Below, in pieces: positions 9,086-18,107 of a stretch of DNA of 44,509 nucleotides. The stretch is from Planctomycetaceae bacterium. GTDB taxonomy: Bacteria; Planctomycetota; Planctomycetia; Planctomycetales; Planctomycetaceae. The stretch's first letter is position 1. Each line of letters begins with the position of its first letter. The stretch is from assembly GCA_020426485.1 (NCBI GenBank), contig JAGQPY010000006.1, forward strand, positions 1-44,509, in the 5' to 3' direction. Under the pieces are notes generated by a model. That model was not told the DNA's origin and did not search any database. It was given only the letters and a program-made list of their open reading frames with translations. A program made the translations under genes and the position numbers.

Positions 9086-9607
9086 TTCGGGACCAGCGAC
9101 GCCGCTGAACATTCCGCAAGTTGCGGCGTCTCATCATGCCTGTCCCAATGCAGAATTCCAGATTCAGACATGCCCCCAAGCAAAAAGCACGCTGTTTCGG
9201 ATTGCCGGACCAACTGGCTTGAATTCTGTTCGTTGCAGCCGGCCGTGTGGTGTGCGTCCTCCTCTAATCCGCTCTCATTACAGTGGCGGCGATGTTTGAT
9301 GTTTACAGTGACGGCGGTGTCAGTCCTAGCAGGAAGGCCACGCGATCGTCATGTCCGTGGAAACGAAGAGCCGTTCTCCCGAAAGTCAAAAAGGCGAGCC
9401 TTTTTTGTATGCGTTGAGTACGACGGGCAGGGCACCCGTTGTTCCGGTGAACAGATTTCCCCCTTTCACCAGACTGAGGTCGTGAGTTCCTGCACTGACA
9501 ATCTTCGACATCAGCTGAATTCTTCCAGGAACCTTCGCCGGGCCCAGGGATTGATTTTTGAAACGATCTCGGTGTTGTTCACGATCACATGTCTGACGGG
9601 GAGGCGA
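9086..9607. other. Convergent intergenic region
   Basis: It separates the plus-strand SUMF1-fold gene from the minus-strand SDR gene. No gene is apparent. A short hairpin with A5 and T6 flanks at 9388-9406 (AAAAAGG/CCTTTTT, loop CGAG) has the form of a weak bidirectional terminator. Confidence 0.5.
9388..9406. terminator. Weak bidirectional terminator-like hairpin
   Basis: AAAAAGG and CCTTTTT form a 7-bp stem with a four-base loop and a T-run on either strand. The GC part is only two pairs, so the strength is doubtful. Its position between two convergent genes fits a terminator role. Confidence 0.35.
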
Positions 9608-10384
9608 CTATCTCCGTTCGTCGCTGCGAGCGTACATGTGGCGGCCGCCGTCGATGGGAAGGCAGGCTCCCGTGATGAAGGTGTTTTCCAGCAGGAACTG
9701 CACGGCGTGAGCCACCATGTCCGGGCAATTTCCGTCCCGCAGCAGGGTCGAATCTTTCAACTCGCGAGCTTCAGCATCGCTGGTCCCTTCCGGAAACATC
9801 ACCGGTCCGGGCTCAATACAGTTCACTCGCACTTTGCGATTGCGGTTTGCCAGTTCCAGAGCCAGCGTTCTGGTCAGTGCCGGAATCGCACCCTTGGAGA
9901 TCAGGTAAGCGGCATGATCCAGATACGGTCGCTCCACCGCCCAGTCACCAATTGTGACAATTGCTCCCCCCTGCGACTGCTGTACCATGACCCGGCCCGC
10001 TTCCTGAGCCACAAGGAATGTTCCCAGAGTATTGACGTCAAAACTGCGCCGCAGATCTTCTGCCGTCGTTGATTCCAGCGGCCGGCGGTTCCAGATGGAG
10101 GCGGTCGTCACCAGTCCGTCAATCGTTCCGAAGTCGTCCGCGACCGCAGTCACCAGGCGTTGAACATCTTTGGCGTTGCTGACATCTGCCTGATACGCCT
10201 GACACGGTATCCTCAGCAACTGCAGTTCTTCGCAGATCCGGCTGGCCGACTCCTGCGAAGAATGATAGTGCAGCGCGATGGAGTATCCTCGCTGAGCCAG
10301 ATAGCGGGCGATCACATAGCCAACACGTCGGCGTCCGCTTCCGGTGATCAGAACCGTTTTCCCGTTTGCAGCTGTCGCGTTCAT
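9608..10384 (-). CDS. Short-chain dehydrogenase/reductase of the pteridine-reductase-like type
   Basis: A cytoplasmic NAD(P)H-dependent oxidoreductase of about 258 residues. The nucleotide loop reads TGSGRRRVG (about 14-22), the TGxxxRxG form typical of pteridine reductases, as opposed to the usual TGxxxGxG. The following ALHYHSS segment also fits that group. The catalytic Tyr-Lys pair is in YLISKGA (Y160, K164), and the position usually held by serine is aspartate (TIGDWA, D147), as in PTR1. FolM-like dihydromonapterin or dihydrobiopterin reduction is therefore a reasonable guess, though other substrates are possible. The ATG at 10384 is preferred to the TTG at 10396. No pterin or folate gene is adjacent. 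Confidence 0.85.
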   Translation of the reverse strand: MNATAANGKTVLITGSGRRRVGYVIARYLAQRGYSIALHYHSSQESASRICEELQLLRIPCQAYQADVSNAKDVQRLVTAVADDFGTIDGLVTTASIWNRRPLESTTAEDLRRSFDVNTLGTFLVAQEAGRVMVQQSQGGAIVTIGDWAVERPYLDHAAYLISKGAIPALTRTLALELANRNRKVRVNCIEPGPVMFPEGTSDAEARELKDSTLLRDGNCPDMVAHAVQFLLENTFITGACLPIDGGRHMYARSDERR

Positions 10385-10556
10385 GAAGCCATTCAAATTC
10401 TCTGGTCGTCCCAGTCAGGAAACCGTTCGAAATACCGTAAACCGTGAGATCACCATGCAGCAGATTGGACCGGCACCGGCAGCGAAACTAGTTCGTTTGA
10501 AGACAACGTCCGGTGACTGATCAAACGTCGGCACTGTGCATCAACGTCTCGGCGCA

Positions 10557-11831
10557 TCAACGTTTCGGCAGTTCCACAAACACGATGTGCGATGGATTAC
10601 CCACCGGGACATATTGCCCTGTGAATTCCAGCCGGCCGGATTTGCTGTTCACTCGAAACGTCGTCACGTGGTCAGCACGCTGGTTACCGCAGTACAGAAA
10701 TTGTCCGGAAGGATCAAAACTGAAGCTGCGAGGATAATTGCCACGTGTCCAGACGTCTTCCACGTGAGTCAGCGAACCATCAGCGTCATTCACAGCAAAG
10801 ACACCGATGCTGTCATGCAATCGATTTCCTGCGTACACAAACCGACCGTCAGCTGACACAAGGATTTCTGAACAGAAGTTGCTGCCGGCGTAACCCGGCG
10901 GCAGGGTCGAAATTGTCTGTCGAGCCTTCAGTGCTCCACTCACGCTGTCGTAGTCGAACAGTACAATGGTGGAGCCTTCTTCCTGAATTGAATAGAACCA
11001 GTGTCCATTGGGGTGGAAATGAAAATGACGTGGTCCGTCGCCCGAAGGCAGCGAAACCCATGGCGTTTCATTCGGTGTCAGGCGCCCCTGCTGATCGTCA
11101 AACTTCCAGAGATAAATGCGGTCCTGTGCCAGGTCAACATGAAGAACTCGCTGTCCCGTTGGATCTGTCTGAATCATGTGGGCATGCGTGCGATCGTGCC
11201 CGCTGAAGGCAAAACTTCCGGGCGGAGCATTGGTGGCTCGCGTGGGGCCGACGGCAGCTTCGTCAAGTCTGACATCGGTCGCTTTGCCAAGTCGACCGTC
11301 GGCGGCAATGGGAAGCACGGCCACAGAACCGCCAAAGTAGTTGGCCACCAGCAGAAACCGACCGGATGGATGGAGGCTCACATACGTTGGCCCGGCACCA
11401 CCGGACGGCACCGTGTTCAGCAGTGTGAGTTGCCCGGTTGCCGGATCAATCGTCCAAGCACTGACGGATCCATGTCCCAGATCGTTGACGCGGTCCGTTT
11501 CATTGGCGGAATACATGCAGGTTCCCGCCGAATTGACGGCCAGGCAACTGGGACTGGTCCCAAGATCCAGCGTTCCGGCTGCCGTCCATACTCCCGTATT
11601 GCGATCAACGGAGAATATGTGAATTCCGCGTCCGTTGCCGGGCGGAAGGTCAACCTGAGTCGCCGGAACATCCGACAGCGGCGAACTGAATGTTCCCACG
11701 TAGGCCATGAGTCGCACCGGTAACTCAGCGGAGCCCTGTGCAAATGTTTGACTGATGAACGTTGCCGTCAGCATGCTGAGCAACAAGACCGACCGCAGAC
11801 ATCGACGAATCTGAACCACTGAGAGAATCAT
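10557..11831 (-). CDS. Exported lactonase-family seven-bladed beta-propeller protein
   Basis: A 424-residue protein with a signal peptide (hydrophobic core about 12-30, cleavage near FAQ) followed by repeated beta-propeller blades of the lactonase family related to 6-phosphogluconolactonase YbhE/Pgl. Blade motifs of the type HPSGRFLLVANY, DPTGQRVLHVD, HPNGHWFYSI, SADGRFVYAGNR and DPSGQFLYCGN are spaced evenly through the chain. Because it is exported, a role in the pentose phosphate pathway is unlikely. It more plausibly hydrolyses or binds a sugar lactone outside the cytoplasm. It lies on the same strand as the SDR, with a 172-base spacer. Confidence 0.88.
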   Translation of the reverse strand: MILSVVQIRRCLRSVLLLSMLTATFISQTFAQGSAELPVRLMAYVGTFSSPLSDVPATQVDLPPGNGRGIHIFSVDRNTGVWTAAGTLDLGTSPSCLAVNSAGTCMYSANETDRVNDLGHGSVSAWTIDPATGQLTLLNTVPSGGAGPTYVSLHPSGRFLLVANYFGGSVAVLPIAADGRLGKATDVRLDEAAVGPTRATNAPPGSFAFSGHDRTHAHMIQTDPTGQRVLHVDLAQDRIYLWKFDDQQGRLTPNETPWVSLPSGDGPRHFHFHPNGHWFYSIQEEGSTIVLFDYDSVSGALKARQTISTLPPGYAGSNFCSEILVSADGRFVYAGNRLHDSIGVFAVNDADGSLTHVEDVWTRGNYPRSFSFDPSGQFLYCGNQRADHVTTFRVNSKSGRLEFTGQYVPVGNPSHIVFVELPKR

Positions 11832-11999
11832 TTTTGCTTCACCTTTAGATCCGACATCACTGCCGGTTGGCCTTCAATCTGATTTTTGAATCATTACCGA
11901 TGGTGCCCCGGATGAAGGGGAAAATTTCTTTCCACGACATTCTTCCGAACACCGCGGCCTGATCACAGAAACCACACCGGATACCGGAAGTCTGCACCG

Positions 12000-13151
12000 C
12001 TACGGATTCGTTTTGGCAGCGGGAAGGTCATCGGACCGAAGAAGTTGTGACAGGAACGTCTTTTCCAGATCACGAATCTCCTCGGTCGAAAACTCCGGCC
12101 CGCCATGACCGCCACCTTCAATAATCTTAAGCTGCGCGGATACCCCCGCTTTTTTCAGAGCATCGTGCAGCAGCGTACTTTGATTCAGCGGCACCGTCCT
12201 GTCATTGCTTCCATGAATGATCAGAAACGGAGGATCGTCCGAATCGACGTAGGTAATGGGGTTGACGATTCCGATTTGATCCGGGGATGACAACACTTCG
12301 CCGCCACCAAGTAGTTTTGATTCCGGTGATCCGTCCTGATTGTGTCGTTCGTATCCGGACGTGGTCACGAAGGCTCGGAAGTCGGTCGGGCCGTACAGAT
12401 CGAGAACGGCATGAACGCGACTACTCTGGTCCGGCCACCCCCCGTTTCCTTCCAGACTCTTTTCGCCGCCGGAAGTCCCCAACAATGCAACCAGATGACC
12501 TCCAGCTGAACTGCCGCCCACGGCAACTCGGTTTGGGTCGATCCCATATTTTTGAGCGTGAGCTTTCAGAAATCGAATCGCGCATTTGCAGTCTTCAATC
12601 TGAGCAGGAAACGGGGCTTCACCCGTCAGACGATATTCAATTGTGGCACCAACAAATCCCGATCGCACAAGTGGAATCACCTGAGCCAGCCCGCCTTCCT
12701 TGCTTCCCGACTGCCAGCCGCCGCCGTGAATCCAGACAAAGGCGGGACGCAGCTGCCGGTCTGACTCCGCTGGCAGCACAATGTGCATTTTAAGATCCCG
12801 GCCACCGCCGGTGCCGAAAACGACATCACGAACAACCGTCACATCATCCGGAATACGGATACGGCGTTCCGTCAGATCGCCCACCCGATCGAAATCCTCC
12901 TCTGTCAGCACCTGATCGCGGTTACGGTCGAGGCGTTCGAACAGTCTTACCGGACCCTTGAATTCCTGTTTCGTGACCTTACGGTCATGGTCGCCGTCTT
13001 CTCGCCGAAGGATCTCTTCAAAGTTGATTCTCGGTCCTGACGGAAGCTGCGTCTGCTGTGCCAGGAAGGAACCCGACCAGGCTACGAAACTCATGACTGG
13101 AAACATCAGAAAAAAGCAACATCTCACAGAAATCTCCTTCGCGCCCGGCAT
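12000..13151 (-). CDS. Secreted EF-hand / alpha-beta hydrolase (esterase) fusion
   Basis: A 383-residue protein with an N-terminal signal peptide (hydrophobic stretch about 12-30). Two EF-hand calcium loops follow, D52-E63 and D75-D86, both of the DxDxDG-like 12-residue form. Then comes an alpha/beta hydrolase domain of the BD-FAE/hormone-sensitive-lipase style: oxyanion HGGGW at 142-146, nucleophile S215 in GSSAG, acid D317 in GSNDRTVP and H349 in GGGHGG complete a catalytic triad. It likely hydrolyses ester bonds on polysaccharides or small acyl esters in the periplasm or outside the cell, with calcium possibly stabilising it. It is divergent from the DUF1573 gene and about 170 bases upstream of the lactonase gene on the same strand. 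Confidence 0.88.
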   Translation of the reverse strand: MPGAKEISVRCCFFLMFPVMSFVAWSGSFLAQQTQLPSGPRINFEEILRREDGDHDRKVTKQEFKGPVRLFERLDRNRDQVLTEEDFDRVGDLTERRIRIPDDVTVVRDVVFGTGGGRDLKMHIVLPAESDRQLRPAFVWIHGGGWQSGSKEGGLAQVIPLVRSGFVGATIEYRLTGEAPFPAQIEDCKCAIRFLKAHAQKYGIDPNRVAVGGSSAGGHLVALLGTSGGEKSLEGNGGWPDQSSRVHAVLDLYGPTDFRAFVTTSGYERHNQDGSPESKLLGGGEVLSSPDQIGIVNPITYVDSDDPPFLIIHGSNDRTVPLNQSTLLHDALKKAGVSAQLKIIEGGGHGGPEFSTEEIRDLEKTFLSQLLRSDDLPAAKTNP

Positions 13152-13347
13152 CCGAGTGAACCTCGCCGGATGCTACCGGGCATCAGCCGCAAAATCGATC
13201 AATGCACGCAGAATCAAGATTCGGCGAACCGCATCGACGTTCCCGAAACGAAGTATGTCCGTTAATATCCGACTGTCTTCATTGAGACTGCCTCGCCAAT
13301 GCCGGCTGGCTTTTCCGTGCGAATGATCGGCCACTCACGTCGGACCG

Positions 13348-14589
13348 ATGAGTCAAGCTTCAGGGACGAACATGACGAACGCCTCACCCACGACTTCACC
13401 AGATCGATGTTCCCGCACCGGCGCAACCGAAGCGTCTGCCGAACAGGCCGAAAGTGCCACCTTTGATCAACGGTACCGGGTTGCGATAACTCTTCTGATG
13501 ACAGCCGTGCTGGCTCTGTTACCCGTCGGTCAGCAGATTGCAGCAGCGTTTCGATCAGATCCGTTACCACCACTCAATATCAACAAATCACGTCCGTCGC
13601 TGCTGTTTGCCACCTACATGTACCACCACGGCACGGATCCTGTCGAACTATCCTCAACTCTCGAATCCAGATTCGTCTTTCGCAACGAAGGTACAGAACC
13701 GGTTGTGATTGGCGAAATTGAACGCAGCTGCGGCTGCATGTCTCCACGGTTGACTCAGCGAGAAGTCGCTCCCGGTGAACGAGGTGAGATTCTGGTACCA
13801 ATCGCCACGGTGAATCAGACGCCCGGGTTTCACGAGTACACTCTGACCGTCCATTACAATGATCCACAGCCACGTCGCACGACGCTGACCATCAAGGCGA
13901 CGTTTCCGGAACAGATGGTCGTTGTTCAGCCCAGAGCACTGTATCTGTCGCAAAAAACCGACAGGACGATACCGTTTCAGGTATCTGTGTCTGACTTTCG
14001 GGAGCAGCGTCTGAAGGTGACCGGTGTTCAATCATCGACACCGTACGTCAAAGTCAACCTGCAGACAGAAACGAAGAATGCGACCATCCAACAGACAGCA
14101 TTCGCGGATCACGATGCCGGTTCCGTCTTTCGAATCAATGGCGAAGTCCAGCCCAGCATTCCTTCCGGACGGCACGACGTCCTGCTGGTGGCTCAGACTG
14201 ATGATCCGGACTACGCCATGCTGACGGTACCAATGCTGCTCAACGGCCCCGCTCGACCATCCGACCAACAGGTCACGGTATCACCACCGCAGCTGCGAAT
14301 ACCGATCACTGGAATGCAGGTCATTGACCGAACCTTCGAAGTCCTGCTGAATCTTCCCACCGACTGGAAGATCAGTCAGGCAACGGCATGGCCGGAACAG
14401 TTAGACGTCGAGTTTGATAACGCCCTCTCAAACAATTCCGAACCTCAGCTGGAAGGCCGTCAGGACGTACCGGTTCGCGTGAGACTCTCTGCGCTGCCGG
14501 AATTTCCCGTGAAGGATGGCGTGATTCACCTGTCCGCGAATGACAATCGGGATCTGGTCACCATCAAGGTCAATTTCCACTGGCCATAG
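13348..14589 (+). CDS. Membrane-anchored DUF1573 protein
   Basis: A 413-residue protein with a polar N-terminus, one transmembrane or uncleaved signal segment (about 44-66) and an extracytoplasmic beta-rich part. The DUF1573 hallmark FxxxNxGxxPVVIGEIERSCGC is present, with SCGC at 127-130, followed by a PGERGEI turn. DUF1573 has an immunoglobulin-like fold of unknown function and is highly expanded in Planctomycetota and Bacteroidota. A second Ig-like stretch may occupy residues about 300-410. Start at ATG 13348; an ATG eight codons later is an alternative. It opens a run of envelope genes on the plus strand but is separated from the next by about 540 bases. Confidence 0.85.
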   Translation: MSQASGTNMTNASPTTSPDRCSRTGATEASAEQAESATFDQRYRVAITLLMTAVLALLPVGQQIAAAFRSDPLPPLNINKSRPSLLFATYMYHHGTDPVELSSTLESRFVFRNEGTEPVVIGEIERSCGCMSPRLTQREVAPGERGEILVPIATVNQTPGFHEYTLTVHYNDPQPRRTTLTIKATFPEQMVVVQPRALYLSQKTDRTIPFQVSVSDFREQRLKVTGVQSSTPYVKVNLQTETKNATIQQTAFADHDAGSVFRINGEVQPSIPSGRHDVLLVAQTDDPDYAMLTVPMLLNGPARPSDQQVTVSPPQLRIPITGMQVIDRTFEVLLNLPTDWKISQATAWPEQLDVEFDNALSNNSEPQLEGRQDVPVRVRLSALPEFPVKDGVIHLSANDNRDLVTIKVNFHWP

Positions 14590-15130
14590 GATGCGCGGCG
14601 ACGCGACACCACCATCCTGCACTACGGCAACATCAGCTTCGATCGAGGGTCGAGAGACGGGGAATTCAAGTTCACGGAAGAAGATGCGCGCTTCATTGAG
14701 GTCGACTCTAATCCAGCGCTGTGGTCCGGATTGGTTTTTTCGTGACGGAAGTCCCGTTATCATCAGACAGGTCACGGGCACCAACTTTTCCGCAATCTCA
14801 CCTTTCGGACGTGTCACATCTGCTAGGTTTTCGGACAGCCTGTGCCTGCCGTTGGCACACACTGCGGAATGCTTTGGACGGAAATACCAACCGATGATCT
14901 CGCCTCCACAAGACTGCCTTTTCAAGCTTCGTTTCGGATTCCCAGGGACGGATCATCCAGGATTAAGCGCGCTGCTCAACGCGGTGAACAGATTTCGTAG
15001 CCGAGTTCGGGAGAACTCGGAAGCTGGCCCATGCTCTCAGAAGTCTCACGACTTCTGCGACGGTCCTCACGACTTCTGCGACAGTCCTGTTCCTGCGGAA
15101 TCGGGTGACAAGAAACCTTCACGGCGTTGC
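14590..15130. other. Gap between the DUF1573 and DUF1592 genes, containing repeat copy A
   Basis: The plus-strand frame of the following gene stays open through this whole gap back to 14540. The deduced residues upstream of 15131 show no family similarity, and no ATG lies close to the signal peptide, so I read the extension as non-coding. The right third (14979-15129) is the 151-bp inverted-repeat element. The left part holds nothing I recognise. Confidence 0.55.
14979..15129. repeat. 151-bp structured inverted-repeat element, copy A
   Basis: It aligns without gaps to 26331-26481, with 22 differences by hand count. The ends are imperfect inverted repeats (ACGCGGTGAA and TTCACGGCGT). Inside are two perfect hairpins: 15001-15020 (CCGAGTTC, loop GGGA, GAACTCGG) and 15039-15056 (AGAAGTC, loop TCAC, GACTTCT). 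A short direct repeat, ACGACTTCTGCGAC, follows. It has no coding capacity for a transposase, so it is MITE-like or a structured RNA. It abuts the proposed GTG start of the DUF1592 gene. Confidence 0.85.
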
Positions 15131-17536
15131 GTGCTGCTGTTCTGTGTCGCCTTTCTGAGTCAACTTGCGATTCCTGTCGACGGACGTGGCGATGATGACG
15201 CCGTTACCGGGTTTCTGAAACAAAACTGCACGTCCTGCCACGGTGCCGAAACACGGGAAGCGAATATCCGTCTCGACGAAATCTCACTGTCCAGTCTCGG
15301 CAGCGAAAATGTTTCGGCGGCTGCGGACGCGACTTCCATCTGGAACAGAGTGCTGAATGTTGTCGAATTCGGAGAAATGCCGCCATCAGATCAGACGCAG
15401 CCGACTACAGAAGCTGTACAGGCGTTTCGAACGCAGATCATCGAGTCGCTTGCACGCCACGCTGGAAACAGACCGGCCGCACTACGACGGCTGAATCGTC
15501 GGGAATACGAAAACACGGTGCATGACCTGCTGGGCATTCAGGTCCCGCTGAGTGACCTTCTTCCGGAAGACGGAAGCGTGCAGGGCTTTGACAATGTGGC
15601 GGATGGTCTGAGCATCTCATCAGTGCTGATGGAACAATATCTGGAAGCCGCAGACACGGCCTTCGAAGCTGCCATTCGCCGAATTCGGCCTTTGCCCGCG
15701 GAAGTACGTCGAGTGCAGTTAATGGATGTCAGTGAGAACATTGATTCCGTCGACAAGGCCAAAGGCGGCACCATCGAAGTCGAAAACTCATTTGTCAAAT
15801 TCACACCCGGATGGCCTCCGGCTCGACTGGATGCCGTCCATCCCATCGAAGACGGCGTTTATCGCTGCCGAGTCGCCGTCTGGCCGCATGACGCGGGTGA
15901 ACGCACTCTGTCGCTGGCCATCTATGTGGGAAGCCTGTTTGGCCCGGAAACACGAAAATTCATCGGCATTTTTGACGTCACCGGCACATCGAAGGAACCG
16001 CGAGTCATTGAATTCACAACCTTCCTGAAAGAGGGCCACGCCATTCACCTGGAACCTCGAATCTGGCCGGAACACGTCACCTGGCGCGATAAGCACGAAA
16101 AGCGACCGGGGATTGGAATTGTCTGGTCAGAAACTCACGGACCGCTTGATCAGGACTTCCCCAGCCTGTCTCAGAATCGCCTGTTCGGTTCCGGTGACAC
16201 GATTTCAATGCAGGAAGATCGCCCGATCTATATGCGGCATCGCAAAGGAGTAAAGACTCACATTGTTGTTTCCACTCAGCCGGAACAGGACGCCGAACGC
16301 ATCATCTACGACTTTCTTCCCCGAGCCTTCCGACGCCCCGTCACCGCAGAAGATGCAGAACCGTTCGTTCGTCTGACTCTGGATCGCCTTCAAAGCGGTC
16401 GGACATTTGAACAGGCCATTCGCGCGGGAGTGACGGCGGTGCTGTGTTCGCCTCAGTTCCTGACGCTTAACTCCGCAACGACGGTCGACGACTTCACGAT
16501 TGCGTCCCGCCTGTCCTACTTTCTGTGGTCAACCATGCCGGATCAGGAACTACTCTTGCTGGCCGGACAGGGCCGGCTGAGCCAGCCCGAAGTTCGTTCG
16601 GCTCAGATCGAACGCATGCTGCGGGATGAACGATCCGAGAACTTTGTGAACAACTTCACCGGACAATGGCTCAACCTGCGAGATATTGAATTTACCACAC
16701 CCGACAAAAAGCTGTATCCGGAATTTGATCATCTGCTGCAGGAAGCCATGGTGGCCGAATGTCGTCAGTTTTTTCATCACGTTCTGATGAATGATCTCAG
16801 TGTCACCAGCTTTATTGACTCCGACTGGACTTTTCTGAACGAACGCCTGGCACGGCACTATGGGATTCCGGGAGTGAAGGGCAATGAGATTCTGCGGCGG
16901 ACTTCCATACCGGACGACAGCATCCGTGGTGGAGTGATGACGCAGGCCGGTGTGTTAAAGGTCACTGCGAACGGAACAACGACGTCGCCCGTCATTCGCG
17001 GAATCTGGGTGCTGGACCATCTGCTGGGGCGACCAGCCCCGCCGCCTCCACCGGGCGTGCCGGCAGTGGAACCAGACATCCGTGGAGCAACAACCATTCG
17101 CGAACAACTGGACAAACACCGCAACATCGCCGCCTGTGCGAGTTGTCATCGACGAATTGACCCTCCGGGGTTTGCCATGGAAGAATTCGATGCCATCGGC
17201 GGAGTCCGCTCATGGTATCGTTCCGTGGGTGAAGGAGAAAAGCTGGAAAAACGGCTGCCATACTTCAAAGGACACGATGTGAATTCGACAGCCGTGATGG
17301 CCGACGGCCGAGAATTTTCAAGCTTCAAAGAGTTCCGTCAGTGTCTGCTTCAGGATCGGGAAATCGTCGCCAGAGCCATCGCCGGCAAACTTCTGACCTA
17401 CTCGACGGGAAGACGTCTGGTCCCGGGCGATCGAAAGCAGCTGGACAGCATCGTGATGCAGGCCGAATCCTCAAACCTCGGCCTGAAGTCAATGATCCAC
17501 GCCATCGTGAACAGTGACCTGTTCCTTTCGCCTTAG
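15131..17536 (+). CDS. Planctomycete cytochrome-C-domain protein with DUF1587, DUF1595, DUF1592, DUF1588 and DUF1585
   Basis: An exported protein of about 801 residues. After a hydrophobic leader comes a heme-binding CxxCH (C33, C36, H37) of the PSCyt1 type. Then follow DUF1587 (about 116-180, LRRLNRREYENTVHDLLG), a middle region that may bind carbohydrate (about 190-370), DUF1595 (about 390-450), DUF1592 (about 453-580), DUF1588 (about 590-697, with a second CxxCH in CASCHRRIDPPGFAMEEFD) and DUF1585 (about 713-800). This is the standard domain order. Function is unknown; a periplasmic redox or polysaccharide-related role is usually proposed. The start is uncertain. No ATG is near the leader, and GTG 15131 lies right after repeat copy A. 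The residues KKPSRR just upstream, encoded by the repeat, would make a good signal-peptide n-region if translation began earlier. The stop codon lies in the 264-bp inverted repeat. The DUF1552 gene that commonly follows this family is not here. Confidence 0.85.
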   Translation: MLLFCVAFLSQLAIPVDGRGDDDAVTGFLKQNCTSCHGAETREANIRLDEISLSSLGSENVSAAADATSIWNRVLNVVEFGEMPPSDQTQPTTEAVQAFRTQIIESLARHAGNRPAALRRLNRREYENTVHDLLGIQVPLSDLLPEDGSVQGFDNVADGLSISSVLMEQYLEAADTAFEAAIRRIRPLPAEVRRVQLMDVSENIDSVDKAKGGTIEVENSFVKFTPGWPPARLDAVHPIEDGVYRCRVAVWPHDAGERTLSLAIYVGSLFGPETRKFIGIFDVTGTSKEPRVIEFTTFLKEGHAIHLEPRIWPEHVTWRDKHEKRPGIGIVWSETHGPLDQDFPSLSQNRLFGSGDTISMQEDRPIYMRHRKGVKTHIVVSTQPEQDAERIIYDFLPRAFRRPVTAEDAEPFVRLTLDRLQSGRTFEQAIRAGVTAVLCSPQFLTLNSATTVDDFTIASRLSYFLWSTMPDQELLLLAGQGRLSQPEVRSAQIERMLRDERSENFVNNFTGQWLNLRDIEFTTPDKKLYPEFDHLLQEAMVAECRQFFHHVLMNDLSVTSFIDSDWTFLNERLARHYGIPGVKGNEILRRTSIPDDSIRGGVMTQAGVLKVTANGTTTSPVIRGIWVLDHLLGRPAPPPPPGVPAVEPDIRGATTIREQLDKHRNIAACASCHRRIDPPGFAMEEFDAIGGVRSWYRSVGEGEKLEKRLPYFKGHDVNSTAVMADGREFSSFKEFRQCLLQDREIVARAIAGKLLTYSTGRRLVPGDRKQLDSIVMQAESSNLGLKSMIHAIVNSDLFLSP

Positions 17537-17795
17537 AACCCCTAACAGAACCTAAGAGTCCGCGTTGTGACGACAGTGGTCGAGATGCAAGGAAGAGCGA
17601 CGAGGCGACACACGTCGTCGAGGAGTGATGACGCCGCAGATCGGCTGCTGTCGTCGCAACCCTTCGGGACGCCTGTGGTTGCGTCTCAGGCGGCGGCGCT
17701 CGGCGTCGACGAGATGTCTCGCCTCCTTCTCGCTTCTTGCCTGAAACACAACCACAAGCGTCGCGGATCTCTTAGGTTTTGTTAGCGGTTCTTAG
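17532..17795. repeat. 264-bp long inverted repeat (MITE-like or long-hairpin element)
   Basis: The left end (from 17532) and the reverse complement of the right end (to 17795) agree over the first 27 bases with three mismatches. After a one-base indel, CCGCG follows in both. Weaker complementarity continues inwards (AGGCGA, TCGTCGA and a CGCAACC/GGTTGCG inner stem around 17654-17692), so the whole segment can fold into one long hairpin. Small open frames on both strands inside it look like by-products. The left terminus overlaps the TAG stop of the DUF1592 gene (17534-17536). Confidence 0.8.
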
Positions 17796-18107
17796 TTTGT
17801 CGCGGTGAAGGTGACAACATCGCCACGGGAAACAGCCGCAACGGGTTCGTCGAGCTGCGTTTTCCGGTCGTCGGTGGCGTATTTGCCCGATCGAAGCAGG
17901 CCTCACAGACTGCCCCGAACTCGGACCATTTGCGATCCCCTTTCGCCGAAAACGTTGGCGAAACAATTTGATTTTCCGCATAATGCAATGACTTCGTCGG
18001 CACTGACGGCGGAGTCGTTCCCACCTGAACTCTGCCCACCGGTCACATCCAAGCCTGCGTGACCAGTCTCTTCTGCACGTCCTGCACCCACCGTCGGAGG
18101 ACCGCCC
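17796..18107. other. Leader region of the DUF1549/DUF1553 gene
   Basis: No gene is visible. It ends with a strong ribosome site (GGAGG at 18096-18100) before the GTG at 18108. It probably contains that gene's promoter. Confidence 0.45.

Noticed and set aside
14540-15130. Upstream extension of the DUF1592 gene's open frame, giving a 998-residue protein
   Set aside because: The extra residues overlap the end of the DUF1573 gene, pass through the repeat element, are rich in Ser, Arg and Cys and would bury the signal peptide in the middle of the protein.
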